NCBI GenBank assembly: GCA_029717555.1
Contig: JAMDHS010000052.1
Coordinates: forward strand, 62,001 to 126,000
From: Peribolospora baueri
Lineage: Eukaryota; Basidiomycota; Peribolosporomycetes; Peribolosporales; Peribolosporaceae
DNA length: 64,000 nt
Reading direction: 5' to 3'
Shown: in pieces, positions 32,398 through 43,609 of the stretch
How the letters are laid out: every line of letters begins with the position of its first letter
How positions within the stretch are numbered: position 1 is the stretch's first letter
The notes under the pieces: generated by a model
The model's input: only the letters and a program-made list of their open reading frames with translations
Told to the model about the DNA's origin: nothing
Database searches by the model: none
Made by a program: the position numbers and the translations under genes

Positions 32398-35300
32398 TCA
32401 AGCCTGTATACGAAAGGGGGAAAGCAGAGAAAGAGACAGTGAGCGAGCGACCGGCTGCTTGTGGGAACCCGTCAGCTAGAGACGTCCGCGGAAGCACAGC
32501 GAGAGGACTGACAAGGTAAGAGTACACGTCCTTCTGACCCTCCACGCGTTCGAGGTACTCCTTGTCGATGAGCTGGTCGATGGCCTTCTTGATGTCCGGT
32601 ACCCTCGGCTGGAAGCGGGACTGGAGGATGGTGATGACTTCCTGGATGAGCGTCTGGTGTTTGAGCTGCTTGCGCGCTTTCATGATGCGCACGATCGTCG
32701 CCTGCCAGACGTCGCGGGACACACGGTGAACGGAAGCGAGGAGGGCATTTTAGCCGATGACCGACGGTGAGACGACCGAGGTGGCGTGATGACCTCACCT
32801 GAAGCAACAGCTTGCGGTCCTCGTCAACCGTCTTCATCACGTCCGCCGACTCAGCTTTGGCCTCGGCCCTGATCTGCACGTTGAGGTTGACACGGACTTT
32901 CTTGGATTTGAAGTCTGTTGGAGCGAAGATGCGCGACACCAGCCATGAACCCTCCGCCATTGGGGTCCTTCTGCGCGAAAAGCCTCTTCGCTGCCCTACG
33001 ACCCATCCGAATCACTCACCCATATTCAAATCGTAACTGTCCCCATCCTGCAAGAGCACCTTGAACTTAACCAACACCTGCAGAACACCTCTAAGCGTCT
33101 CATCGTTGAGCCCGGTGGCCGTCTGGAGGTCCTTGAAGGTGAAGCTGTCCGCGTCATTGTACTGAAGCAGCACGGCCATTTGGAAAGTTGAAGTGAGGAA
33201 GATGTACTTGGTAGAGAGGTAATTCGTCCGCATCTCGTTCTTCGATTGGCCCCAGAGCCAGGTGAGTTTCCGGCCACTACGGACGCAGAAATGAACAAGA
33301 ATGAGTACCGTCAGCTCGGGAGGCCCGGCCAAAGGTCGAACGAAACCGCGACTCACGAATGCTTGTTGTTGTAGTAGCCCTGGAAGCGCTGGTACGTGGG
33401 CAGCAGCTCGGTGGGAATGGTGAAGTTGGTCGTCGGGGGCGTGAGCGGCCACGAAGACGTGCCAAGAACAAGCGCGTAGAAATCGACTTTGCAGCAGCCG
33501 AGGAAAGGACGATGAGCACAAGATTTTGCTTCGCGGTGATAAGAAATACAAGCATGACCAAGAGAACAAGGAAAAAGCAGCGCTCACCATCCAAGTCTTC
33601 CTTGCCGTGCGTCATCTCCATCCTCTCCCTGAACTGGTCATTCAAGTCCTTGCTCAAGCTCATATCTGCGTGCGAACCAAAAGCGCTCGACACGTGAGCA
33701 AACGCTCCGAACTGGCGACGAGGGTGATCCACCCCTGTCGGATCGATTCGCCCAAGACGAAAAAGCTGGAACGTACCGGTGAACATCCTCTGCAGCTTTC
33801 CAGTGTACTCGAACCCGCACGCCTCCTTGAGCTTTGCGATCATACTTGCCTCCGCGTCGTCCGAGGTGCTGGTGAACTTGATGAGCCGGTTGCAGAGCTG
33901 CTTCCGGTAGTAGCTCTGGAAGACGTCCTTGTCTTCGATGTACTTGAAGACGACCATCTGCGCGCGCGTACGAACAAACGAACAACGCATCAGCGCATCT
34001 GACAGTGACTCGCTCTGCGACCTTGAGAACAAGCACACACGCTCACTCACCGCCTGGTTGAGAGCCTCTTCAAGGTCGGCCTCCTCCGAGTTCTTGTTCG
34101 CCTTGCTGAGCAGGTTGTTAACGTGTCTGGCAAGGTACTCGGGTGACTTGCTCGACGATTTGCCCGTAGCCTTGTTTTTGTTGACAAACTCGCGGCAGGC
34201 CTGTCCGAATGGCCGTGCGACAGGCGGATGGGATCGGTCCGCCAGCCGTCAGCACGGGCGTCGAGTTACTCTATTCCCTGTCCACGAGGAATTCACTCAC
34301 CCTGTCAAGAGCGGCGATGAAGCCAGGCTCGCCCCTGAAAGCTCTGGCGACCGTCTCGGAGCTCTTCTTGTGGACCTCCAGCAGGGCTTCTACGTACGCC
34401 GACGGCTCCAAGCTCTCTCCCGCAGCCGCCACTTTCTCGATTGCCGCCAGTCCGGCCTGCTTGACGTGCTCTTCGAAGATTTGTCGCATGGGCTCGAGGC
34501 CCTCGGGTATTCGACCGAGAAGGGTGTACATACGGTGCAAATCTGCAGACGCGGCGAAATACAAGGGATGATGGAAGACGGACGACCATTGAGCCGGGTA
34601 TAAGTTCGTCGCGATGACAACGGACAGACCAAGTACGCACCGCCTTCCTTCTCCAGGTCGAGCAAGTTCTGAAATTCGTCCCAAATGATCTTGGTTTGTC
34701 CTCGGACAAGGACGGATTCGCAAGTGGCGATGAGCTACAAAAGACCACGAAGACGGCAAACCGACAGTGAGCCATCTTAGCCTGATCTAGAAATCATACT
34801 ACATGGAGGAACGTCAGTGAAAAGACGTAGAGGGAGCTCACCGCTCTTCGCGTGCTTGGATTGAGATAAAGCTCCACGCGATCCTCCTCCTCCTTAAGCC
34901 TGCTCTCCGCCTTCTTCATGTAGTCGGTCACAGAGTTGGCGGCGACAAAGGTCTCGGACTCTGACTTGTAGTACATCTCGGTGGCGGCGATGAAGGGGAG
35001 CTCGAATTCATCCCTATACACGTCCAAATTTTGCTTGTTCGTATCTTGCTCGTCGAGGCCCAGAGCGACTGTGTATATGGATGGGATAGGTGCGATGAGT
35101 TAGAGCATTGCGCACCGGACGACGCCCAACGACACATCGAGACTCACCGAGGCTGTCCACAATCTTCTTCACTAGGACGGTCTCGATCACCTCTCCATTG
35201 CGCTGCTTCTCTATCTGCTTGAGCAGAGCGGTGATCAATTTGCCTTTGCTCTGCACATGGGCGAAAAGCTCCTTTTTCCATTGGACGAGGGCGAGCTAAT

Positions 35301-36168
35301 AGAGGCGTGGAGGAGGCGGGAGAAAAGAACGAGTCAGCACGGCTGAACCGACCAGTGTGGTCGTGGGGGGCAGAGAGGCGAAGGCGCACCGTGTAAACGT
35401 TGTAAACGTTCCGCCGCCCCTCGTCCTTCTCCCGCTTGACCCAGTGACGGTTGAGGTATGTGAACAGCCGATGGACGTAGTTGGCTCCATTTGTGTACCG
35501 CTCCCACTCTCGCGCATAGAACTTAAGCAATGGCTCGTCGATGTACTGCTCGGATTCCTGAAGGCGGGGAGAGGAGGGTGGGTGAGATGGGAGAGACGAG
35601 AACGGTAGATAAACGGCGAATGGAAGGGGCGAGCGACGCACCTTGCGTACTTGCCACAAATGCTCCTGGAAGTACTTGACAAGATGATTATAAAGATCAG
35701 AGCCCATCAAGTTGGCTCCGGCTGCAGCGATGGAATGCAAGGCAAAGGCGGAGAGGTGGATGAGAAGACGGACAGACGAGTATACGTCCTCGAAGGGTGC
35801 CAACAGTAGAAGGATACTGACCCCTACCCTGGCTGGCAGTGCCGAGCGGTTGGGCGGTCGCGTGCATCCTGCTGCTGATGCAGTAGTTGTAGGCGACGGT
35901 GTAGAGGGACATGTACTGGTTATAAGACATGCCCTCCAAGAGCCGGGTCATCTGAGAAACGGGTTGCGGTAGGGAGAGGTGAACGAGGGGGTCCAGGTGG
36001 AAGGATAAGGGCGGCGAGAATAGAGACTCACCATGGCGTCGATGCCATTTTCAAGGAAGCTCCAGGTGGCTCGGAGACTGGGAAGATGGGAATATAGGCG
36101 AGGTTAGAAAGGATCGTGGTGAGAGCCGGACAGGAACTCACTCGTTAGAAGGCGGTAGTTGTGTAGCC
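32398..36168 (-). CDS. CDC53: Cullin 1 (CDC53), scaffold of SCF ubiquitin ligases
   Basis: Scaffold of SCF E3 ligases: the N-terminal repeats bind Skp1, the C-terminal domain binds the RING protein and carries the NEDD8/Rub1 site. About 17 exons starting with [10 protein letters not shown] at 36168. Recognisable blocks in order: [150 protein letters not shown], and the winged-helix neddylation region [14 protein letters not shown] (Lys in VRIMK). The final join is unusual: after VYSYL a GTCAGT donor (32512) leads to TACAG at 32404 and a six-base exon 32403-32398 encoding Ala-stop. This restores the near-universal cullin ending YSYLA. Confidence 0.95.
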
Positions 36169-37016
36169 ATCTTGCGCTGTCTGGCGCCGTAAGGGGGGGG
36201 GAGTGGCGGGAAGAGGAGAAGAGAGTGTTGCGATGAAGATGGAGAAGAAAAGATGACGAAGGAGGTGGACGCGTGGGGGAAGAAAGGAAGAGAGACGGTG
36301 GTGTGTAGGAGACGGCGACGGCGTGAATGACTACGGGGGTGAGTGTGCGGGGTTGACGGTAATGCGCGAGCAACAGATGCGGGCGACAGGAGACAGAGAG
36401 AGACACCAAAGTCGTCAGCGCCGTCGCCGGTTCGCGCAGAGCTTGCTCCAACGGAGTGAGTGGTCGCCCGGCGCCTTGGCGCCTTCCTTCCTCCTTCCGA
36501 CCCGAGATACTTAACCCTCGCCGATCCGGCCCTCACGCACCTGAAAGCCCTGGGAAGGGAACTAGTGGTTTAGCGGCGAAACTCGAGGCGAGAGACGGGG
36601 CAGTGCGTCAACAACAGACAGGCAGCGAAGGGGAGGCGATGGAGACGAAGATGGAAAGAAGCAGCGGGCTTGCTTTGACTTGACTTGGACAGGTCGAGGT
36701 GAGTTCGCCGTGAGCTCGGCCATTTATTAGTCCCAGTCGTGTGCCCGTCGAGGTCACCGCACATGTGGCCGCCTATCTCCGCTCTGCAGCGAGCGGCGAT
36801 CGGCCTCGGCTTAAGACACGACCACCCAGTTGGGTAACTACCACCATCCACCATCCATGAGAGCAGACGTCGTACGGACGGCAACGGCCACAGCGGCACG
36901 CAGGGCTGCTCGAGAGTGGCAAACGGAGAGAAAGGAAAGGAAGAAGAGGCACATTCGCTTGTGTTGAGGTTCATGTCGATCGACGTTGTAGCCGCGCTCG
37001 GCCAAACCTTCATACC
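36169..37016. promoter_or_regulatory. Divergent region, CUL1 / LigD-type phosphoesterase
   Basis: 848 bases between opposite starts, with purine-rich and CT-rich blocks around 36180-36300. I see no supportable coding region. Confidence 0.4.
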
Positions 37017-38802
37017 ATGACCCACTCCACCCGTCAAGCACTCCATCCGCCCCCGAAGAAGGGCCAAGGTGCCGCGGCCTTCTTCCGCTCGAAGAGGGCG
37101 AGGCTCTTCCCTCCTTCTCTTCCTCCACCTTCTCATCAGGGCGCACCGACAATTCCTCCGTCTCTTCTTCCACAGCAAAGCTCGCGCCCAGAGGACGTCT
37201 CTCCTCATTCCGACGTGTCGCTCCCAGTAGACGTCCTCGTACCTCATACCTATATTTCTCCAGCGACTTACCATGTCCACATCGCCTCTGCTGACCAGAC
37301 ACGCCCCACCTATCAACCCTCTCACACCTCGACGCCCGTGCCCCGTTCTCTTAAAGCTGCTGCCGTCCCCGACCCGGACAACCCGTGGGGCTTCCATCCG
37401 GAAATCCTCCGCCGTTTCCCCTGCCTTCGCAAGAGGAACTTCTACGTCATTCAACTCCATGACGTGAGTCTGACCGGCTGTGCATATCGTCTCTGCACTT
37501 CACCTCCCATTCGTGTGTGATCGACGTCAACGCATACATGAACCGCCTCCCCTTTTCGATGCGGTGCGGCGCCTCCTGCAGGTCTGACCGTTCGCTGTTG
37601 CCGCTTCGCAGGCCACCCGCCTTCACTACGACCTCCGCCTCCAGTGCGGTGGTAAGACGCTTAGCTGGGCCATACCGAAAGGCCTCCATCGCTCCTCGAA
37701 CAACGGTCTCTGGCCCCGCTTGGCCGTCCAGACCGAGCCCCATGCGGTGGGGTACACTTTGGTAGACGCCGGTGGGAGCGATCCCCAGATGATGTGGGAT
37801 GTCGGGTGGTATGAAGGTCAGTTGCCCAATCTCCTCTCTCCCTCATCCGTCGTCCTCAAGCGTTCGGCTTTGGTCCCGGAGAGGGAGAGGGAAACTGATC
37901 GATGAACCGAGTCTTGACTGCCGCTTTGTCCCGTGTTCGGCTTTCTTCCCCTTCTCTGCGCCATCGCTTTACCTCCGTTCGCAGTCCACCCACACGCGGA
38001 TGAGCTTGACCACGCCTCTGACGCCACAACCTCCGCGTCCTCGGACGACAACGACGACCTCTCTCACCGGCCCTCTTCCTCCCCCGCTCTCCTTACCCAC
38101 GAAGAGCGCCTTTCGCGCTCCTTCGCGCGCAAGTCCATCTTTTTCACCCTGCACGGCATGCGCCTCCCCCGTTCTACGTTTGGACTGAGATGGAACGACG
38201 AGGGGCGAATTGTGTACTCTCGATCGCACAAGACCACGTTGCATTGGCTTCTCTTCAAACCCTCCAGAAAGAGCTCCGGAAAGGGCAAGTCTGGCGGTTT
38301 GGGTCGCCGTGGCGAGCGCTCGGTGCGCTCGTGGTGGACGGAGGACGACGAGGGTGAAACAAAGCTGAGCGAGAGCAAGGCGACGAGCCTCCTCAGCGGG
38401 CGGACGCTGGAGGAGATGAGAGGTAGCAAGCGCGTCCAGGGCTTCGATCCCGTTCCTGGCGCCAACTACGGCATCGAGTGGAGCTTGGCTCGAGGACAAG
38501 CAAAGGGCGAAGAGGGACTAGAGGGAGAGCGAGAGCGAGCGCTGGCGGCGGAGGACGAGAGCGTGGTGGAGCTGGTGGGGACGGGCGAAGAGGAGGATTT
38601 CTTGGCAAGGTATGCCTCTGGGGGTAGTGCTTCGACTTCATTCGAAGACTCTTCTCTCGACGGCGAAGATGAGAGGGACGGAGGTGCCATGCGTGGCCCG
38701 GCGAGAGCGGGCATCGACAAAGGCAAAGCCAGGGCCATGGATCCGGACGCCGCGGGCAACGCCCCAGCGCGAGAACGTCTGGACGCCATGCTCGCCGCAT
38801 AG
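37017..38802 (+). CDS. LigD-type 3'-phosphoesterase domain protein
   Basis: Homologue of the phosphoesterase module of bacterial DNA ligase D, which trims 3'-phosphate and 3'-ribonucleoside ends during repair. Here it stands alone. Three exons: 37017-37463, 37612-37816 and 37985-38802, closing to 489 aa. Core: FYVIQLHDATRLHYDLRLQ joined across intron 1 (metal- and phosphate-binding His, Asp, Arg), SWAIPKG, RLAVQTEPHAVGYTL (later conserved Arg, His and Tyr), MMWDVGWYE, then after an acidic insert FTLHGMRLPRSTFGLRW and TTLHWLLFKP. No ligase or polymerase domain is present. The N-terminal 120 residues are Pro/Ser-rich (GAAAFFRSKRARLFPP) and may carry a nuclear or partner-binding signal. The C-terminal 180 residues are acidic and disordered. 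The ATG has A at -3. Confidence 0.9.
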
Positions 38803-39532
38803 ATCTCCTCCGCGGGCGGGACCCGAGAGTGCCTCCGTCGACGAACGTTATCGAGCATCTCCTCGGCGCCGCCCTTGGCTCCTCCCTCCCCATCACTGAC
38901 CTCGCCAACCATACCTCCGATACGTGAAAAGCGCGCTGAGGAGCGGGCAAAGTGGTCAGCGTCAGCTCGGGAGGAGACAAAACGAGGGGAGGACGGGTCA
39001 AGGGAGTATACGGGCGTCGCGTAAGGGAAAGAGTCGGAGGCAGAGGAGGTGGGCACCACGGTGTCCTCAGCTTCTAGGCGCGGAAGGCTCGGCGACATAG
39101 CTTGGGAGGGCCCTCGCTCAAGCTCTTCGCGGCAGTCGCGGCCGAGGCAAGGGGAGATGGAGGCGAGCGCCGGACCGAGCCGGCGCGCGGTGGGGTAAGT
39201 CGAGTGACAGCCGTCTGTTCCCTAAGGCGCCTGGACGGCCGTTTCTCAGTCGTTCTCTCTAATCGTCGTCGGTCGTCGGTGCTGCTATCGAACACATGTA
39301 TTCCTCCGCCATTGTCTGTACTTCTATCATATATAGGCTCCCGAAGCTAGCTCTCCCGAAGGTGTAAATCGTAGTTAAAGGCACGCACGCATGGCAAAGA
39401 GTTAGTTATTAGGGTTCTGCGGAATCTGATCGACGGCCGCCGACCTGGTCTCGTCGTCTTATGATTCTGAACGGTCGTAGACTGTGACTACCGAGGGTAC
39501 GTCCATAGACTGACGACCGAAAGGCATCCAGG
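38803..39532. other. Intergenic gap, phosphoesterase to deaminase
   Basis: 730 bases with nothing recognisable. It should include the 3' region of the phosphoesterase gene and the promoter of the next gene. Confidence 0.5.
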
Positions 39533-40201
39533 ATGGCCTCAACGACGTCGGGTGAGCGTTGCAAGGCGTCCGAGGCCCGCCGCCCGTTTGCGTGTCTTCC
39601 CCCCCGCGGGTCGGGTCGAAGAGGTATGAAGCGCTCCCTCGCTGACGTCGTACTCTTTTTCCTCGCAGACCCCGTCCACAAAGCGCACATGCGCACCGCC
39701 GTCTCTCTCGCGGGCCTCTGCGTGCCCACGCCCACGGCGTTCTGTGTGGGCTGCGTAATCGTCGATCCTTCCGTCTCTTCATCCGCCACTCCCGGCAGTG
39801 ACAGTGACAGCCATGGTGGTGGTGATCGACAAGCATCGGTCGTCTCGACAGGCTACTCGCGCGAACTGCCAGGGAACACGCACGCCGAGCAATGTGCGCT
39901 CGACAAACTCCTCGCCTCGCCGCCGCTGCCGTCCCACCTCCGACCCAACTTGCTGGACCTCTACACGTCCATGGAGCCTTGCTCGACCCGTCTGTCGGGC
40001 AACACCCCTTGCGTGGACCGCATCCTCTCCTCAAAACTCTTCAGGAGGATCTTTGTGGGCGTGAGCGAGCCCGACGACTTTGTGGCATGTGAAGGGAATC
40101 GCAAGCTTCGAGAGGCTGGATTGGAGGTCATTGTCGTGGACGGGTTTGAGAACGAGGCATTGGAGGCGGCGAGAAGGGGCCATGAGGACAAGAAAGATTA
40201 G
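39533..40201 (+). CDS. RIB2: RIB2-type pyrimidine deaminase (riboflavin pathway)
   Basis: Zinc deaminase of the CDA superfamily matching the C-terminal DRAP-deaminase domain of yeast Rib2, which deaminates 2,5-diamino-6-ribitylamino-4(3H)-pyrimidinone 5'-phosphate. Two exons: 39533-39551 and 39669-40201 (183 aa). The first exon is only MASTTS plus one base. The join gives SDPVHKAHMRTAV. Zinc and catalytic motifs: NTHAEQCAL (HAE) and SMEPCSTRLSGNTPC (PC...C). The closing VGVSEPDDFVACEGNRKLREAG is typical of this family. Yeast Rib2 has an N-terminal pseudouridine synthase domain. This protein lacks it, so only the deaminase function is expected. Reading through the first intron is also open but gives no conserved text. 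Confidence 0.87.
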   Translation: MASTTSGERCKASEARRPFACLPPRGSGRRGMKRSLADVVLFFLADPVHKAHMRTAVSLAGLCVPTPTAFCVGCVIVDPSVSSSATPGSDSDSHGGGDRQASVVSTGYSRELPGNTHAEQCALDKLLASPPLPSHLRPNLLDLYTSMEPCSTRLSGNTPCVDRILSSKLFRRIFVGVSEPDDFVACEGNRKLREAGLEVIVVDGFENEALEAARRGHEDKKD

Positions 40202-40817
40202 AGGTCGGAGTGCGCGCGCCCCCGTGTCGTCTGATGCCGAAGGGGCCAAAGGAGTGGATGGATGGCTAAAGTCGCGGATCGTGTTGGTTTGGAAGGTGCC
40301 CAGCGTCGCACTCCATGTCATCATCTGCAGCCCGTAACCGCTCGTTTATGACCCTCCAAACAACAAACAAATCTGCAGGGATGGGGCCGGGCCTGATGTC
40401 GGATTTGCGCAAGCAACTCCCTACAGCACGCTTGCGAAGTAGCGTACATGATGCCATATACCTACCGTAGAACTGCAAGCGAAGCGGATGGCTCTCACCT
40501 AGTATTCCCTTATCGGAGGACGCAGCGTGAATTCGACTATGGACGGGGAGAGTTATACCTGGGTTGTTCGAGATCACTGAGGTGGAGAATCGTCGATGCG
40601 CTGCTACTGCGAGGGAATCGCCAGCGATCGTTAGGTGTGGTCAATGAAGGCAGGCGGCGTGGGACCCATCATGCCCTTGTACACATGTATTCCACGGTGG
40701 TGACGGAGAAAGCGACGACGCTCAAAGAACGTCGCTGGTAGGCAGGGGCAGCCATACAGTCTATACAAGGAGAAAAAAACGATACAAGATACCGCCCAGG
40801 CTGTATCTTCACCGCCA
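40202..40817. other. Intergenic gap between convergent RIB2-type gene and FCF2
   Basis: 616 bases with no supportable gene or repeat. Confidence 0.5.
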
Positions 40818-42451
40818 TCACGACTTCTCCCTCTTCCTCTTCTTCTCCTTCGCCCACTTCTTCCCTCCACTGCTCGCCTTGCCTTGCACATCTGCGAACC
40901 TGCGCTTGGTATACTTGCTCGCTTCGGCGTCCGCGATGAGCTCCTCCACGATCGATTTCCCCCGTTCTGCGCGCGGGACGACCGACGCAGGTTCCAAGGC
41001 GGAGGGAAGGATTTTTCCAAGCTGAGCGGGCGTATGAAAGAGAGACGAAGCAAAGGGAAGAAAGCCAATCACGAGGCCCTCCAATCGGTCAGACAATGCT
41101 CTACGATTCTCGTCATCGCTACAGTTCGCGGGTGACCAAGGTCACTACACCAGGACAACAAGACAAGACCCGGGACTCACCTGCGCAAACTTCGGCATGC
41201 CCTTGTCGACCCCTCCCTTGTAGAACCTCTTCGGATCCAAAGAGTTCCGGAGCCTGAGCGCCTGTACCTCTCTCCGCATCTCCTCTGCCGTCGGTCCTCT
41301 TCCATAGCTTGTCGACGTCGACGAGGAAGACTCTCCGGGTTTGGAAGGGGAATCGGCCGGGAAGGCCGGCATATCGAACCAATTTTTGCCAGCTGTAGAT
41401 GCTTTGGCCTTGTGAATGAGCGGAAGGGGATCCCATGTCAGAGAGCCGACGGGCCTAAAAGGGTCACGATATGCAACTTCTAAACGGGCTCGACTTCCAC
41501 AGCACGACTCACAGCCATCTTCTCCCTCTTCATCTGTCCCTTACTCTTCAGTGGCTCGCCCTTCATGTTGATCCTCTCACCGCTCTCGAGCTGGTCGAGG
41601 AACCTGTCGACCTGTTTGTCATGTTCGCTCAATTGGGCTCGTCGTGTCGAAGAAAGCGCGTCTTTTCTTGACTCGGAGGTAGAAGTGGTGGCTTCTGGTG
41701 ATGCGCCGTTTGCGGCGGATGAAGAGGGAGTGCGGGAAAGGTAGGGAGAGGGGAGGTTATATTGGAAGAGCGCTCCTGGGTCCAATTTCGGTAGCGGGCT
41801 GGATGAGACGATGTGATATGATAAAGTGGGTCCAATGGTGTCAAAGCATAGCCAGGCAAATAAAGATGATGCGGGAGTGGACATATCCACGCCGTTGGCC
41901 AGCGTCGGCACGGAGGAGAAGACTCACCCCAATCGCTCCACCTTTGCGTTCACGTCGGCATCGTCCGCATCAAGCTTAATCACATCTTCCTCTTCTTCCT
42001 TGCCCTCTTGTTCCCCCTCCTCTCCTCCCGCCTTATCTTTCCCCTTCTCCACCCCTTTCTCGCTGTTAATCTCCACCCTTTCCATCGAGGCCTTTAAGAA
42101 CGCAGCGATGTTCGCCCGCTTTCTATCCTCATAGCCTTCCGTTTTCCATGGAGCTTCTTCCTTGGATTCCCCGGAGGATACAGAAGCACTTGAATCGGAG
42201 TCCGAATCCAAATCCGAGTCCGAATCCGAGCTGGAAGAGTCCGAGTCTCCTGAACTTGCATTGGCTTCGCCGGGAGACGAGGGTGAAGGCGTGGAAGCCC
42301 GATGCACCGCTCCAGAGGGTTCAGCCTTGAGATCAGACGCCGGCAACGCGCTGTCCACCAACGCGGTGTCGTTTACCTCTTTGGAAGCTGCGTCGCCTGC
42401 CATTCTTGCTGAGGTATTGAGTCGGACGGGACGGGTCGCTTGTCGGTCCAT
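40818..42451 (-). CDS. FCF2: Pre-rRNA processing protein FCF2 (TdIF2/DNTTIP2 family)
   Basis: Nucleolar factor of the SSU processome needed for early 35S pre-rRNA cleavages. Exons: 42451-41928, 41798-41513, 41408-41181 and 41021-40818, closing to 413 aa. The Fcf2 domain is C-terminal: AGKNWFDMPAFPAD, LRLRNSLDPKRFYKGG, MPKFAQ-LGKILPSALEP, KSIVEELIADAEASKYTKRR, and a Lys-rich end (KWAKEKKRKREKS). The N-terminal half is acidic and Ser/Asp-rich, with SDSDSDLDSDSDSS coded by degenerate TCCGAA repeats (about 42178-42245), as in other family members. The third acceptor (CACAAG|GCC) was chosen because the earlier TTTTAG acceptor breaks frame. The start could instead be the Met 16 codons on (MAGDAAS). 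Confidence 0.9.
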
Positions 42452-42688
42452 GCAAGTCGGCCGTCGGTCACGAAGGGAGAAACTGCGGCGATCGTTGCGT
42501 GCACGTGATCGACCTCGACGTCCCCGCGCTGCTTCTATCAATACTGTACTGTTCTCCAATCTTCTTTCGCCAGTTTTGCTCCATTTCTCCCCTCCTTTCA
42601 CTTCTCAGTCCGCCGAGGTACATTGGTACGACGTTCAATTGCTCCTGGATTCGTGTCCACTCCTGTGATCTTCGGCCCAACACTACCA
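42452..42688. promoter_or_regulatory. Shared 5' region, FCF2 / SUS1
   Basis: 237 bases between divergent starts. The SUS1 side is CT-rich (about 42575-42605), as often seen upstream of fungal transcription starts. Confidence 0.4.
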
Positions 42689-43609
42689 ATGACCCCTCAG
42701 CCGAACGGCCGAGCGCCCAACGGCCTGGCGCGAGAAGGTGCGAACGGTAGTAACGGTAGTGGCGGGCGAGAACCAGTCGAGGCGTTGGGAACGCCGCCTA
42801 ACGGCACCAGCAACGGCAGCGAAGGGGCGGACAGGGGCGCGAAAGAGGAAGCGTCGGGGGATTTGGGGGACGAAGGGGAGGACAGAAGGTCACAGTGGCA
42901 GGACGAGGAGAAGGAGGCGCTCTACAACGCGTTGCACGAGCGCTTCGTGTTGAGCGGAGCGATGATGAGGTACGTGTCTTTATATGTCTTCTCTCCTCTG
43001 TAAGCTTTGTCTTTGGGCTTTCTGAGAGCGGGGGTTGGGGCAGAGAGGACGGCAAGCGATGCACAGATCGATTCACCTGCTCTTCTGTCCGTCATTGCCA
43101 TGGGGAACCTGTCCCGCAACCGATGCCTCTGGAACGGTATATCCTACAGCGTTAGACAGCAGATTTACTCCATGTTGGAAGACACAGAATGGGAAGCGAG
43201 AGTGGTGGACTATGCCAAAGGTACCGTTTCTCTGCACGTCTCCGCTCATCTCCCTTTCTCTCAGCCCGAGGTCGAGCTGAACTGTTCTGTTTCGCGTTGT
43301 TTGGGTAATGGATCCAGAACGAGCAGCAGCGTTTGACATGCCGTCATTGGCTGCCCTTCAGGCCGAGGTGATGCCACGCGCGCTACGTGAGCAGCAAGGC
43401 TGTGGCCGTAGACCTTCACGGGGCACCTAGGTCGCCCCTCTACGACGATGCATACTCACCCTCATGTCATTGAACCGTCTTCCATCTTATTGCCCTCGGT
43501 CGTGTCTCCACCGTCTGCTCACACACCCACAGAAACATTGCCCGAAGAAGTGAAGGAGGTCGCCAAGGACATGATTATGAAGTTCCTGGACGAGAATGTG
43601 GAGGACTAG
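42689..43609 (+). CDS. SUS1: SUS1/ENY2, SAGA deubiquitinase and TREX-2 subunit
   Basis: Small helical protein shared by the SAGA H2B-deubiquitinating module and the TREX-2 mRNA export complex. Four exons: 42689-42969, 43150-43220, 43318-43386 and 43533-43609, closing to 165 aa. The helical core reads EKEALYNALHERFVLSGAMM, QQIYSMLEDTEWEARVVDYAK, AAFDMPSLAALQAEVMPRAL and LPEEVKEVAKDMIMKFLDEN, matching the five-helix Sus1/ENY2 fold. The usual family length is about 100 aa. Here an N-terminal Gly/Asn/Glu-rich extension of about 70 residues precedes it. Exon 2 could begin three residues later at an alternative AG in the same phase. Yeast SUS1 is known for having two introns. This gene has three. 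Confidence 0.88.

Noticed and set aside
32039-32512. Read-through C-terminal extension of CUL1
   Set aside because: The extension has no homology-like text, and the splice to Ala-stop restores the conserved cullin ending.
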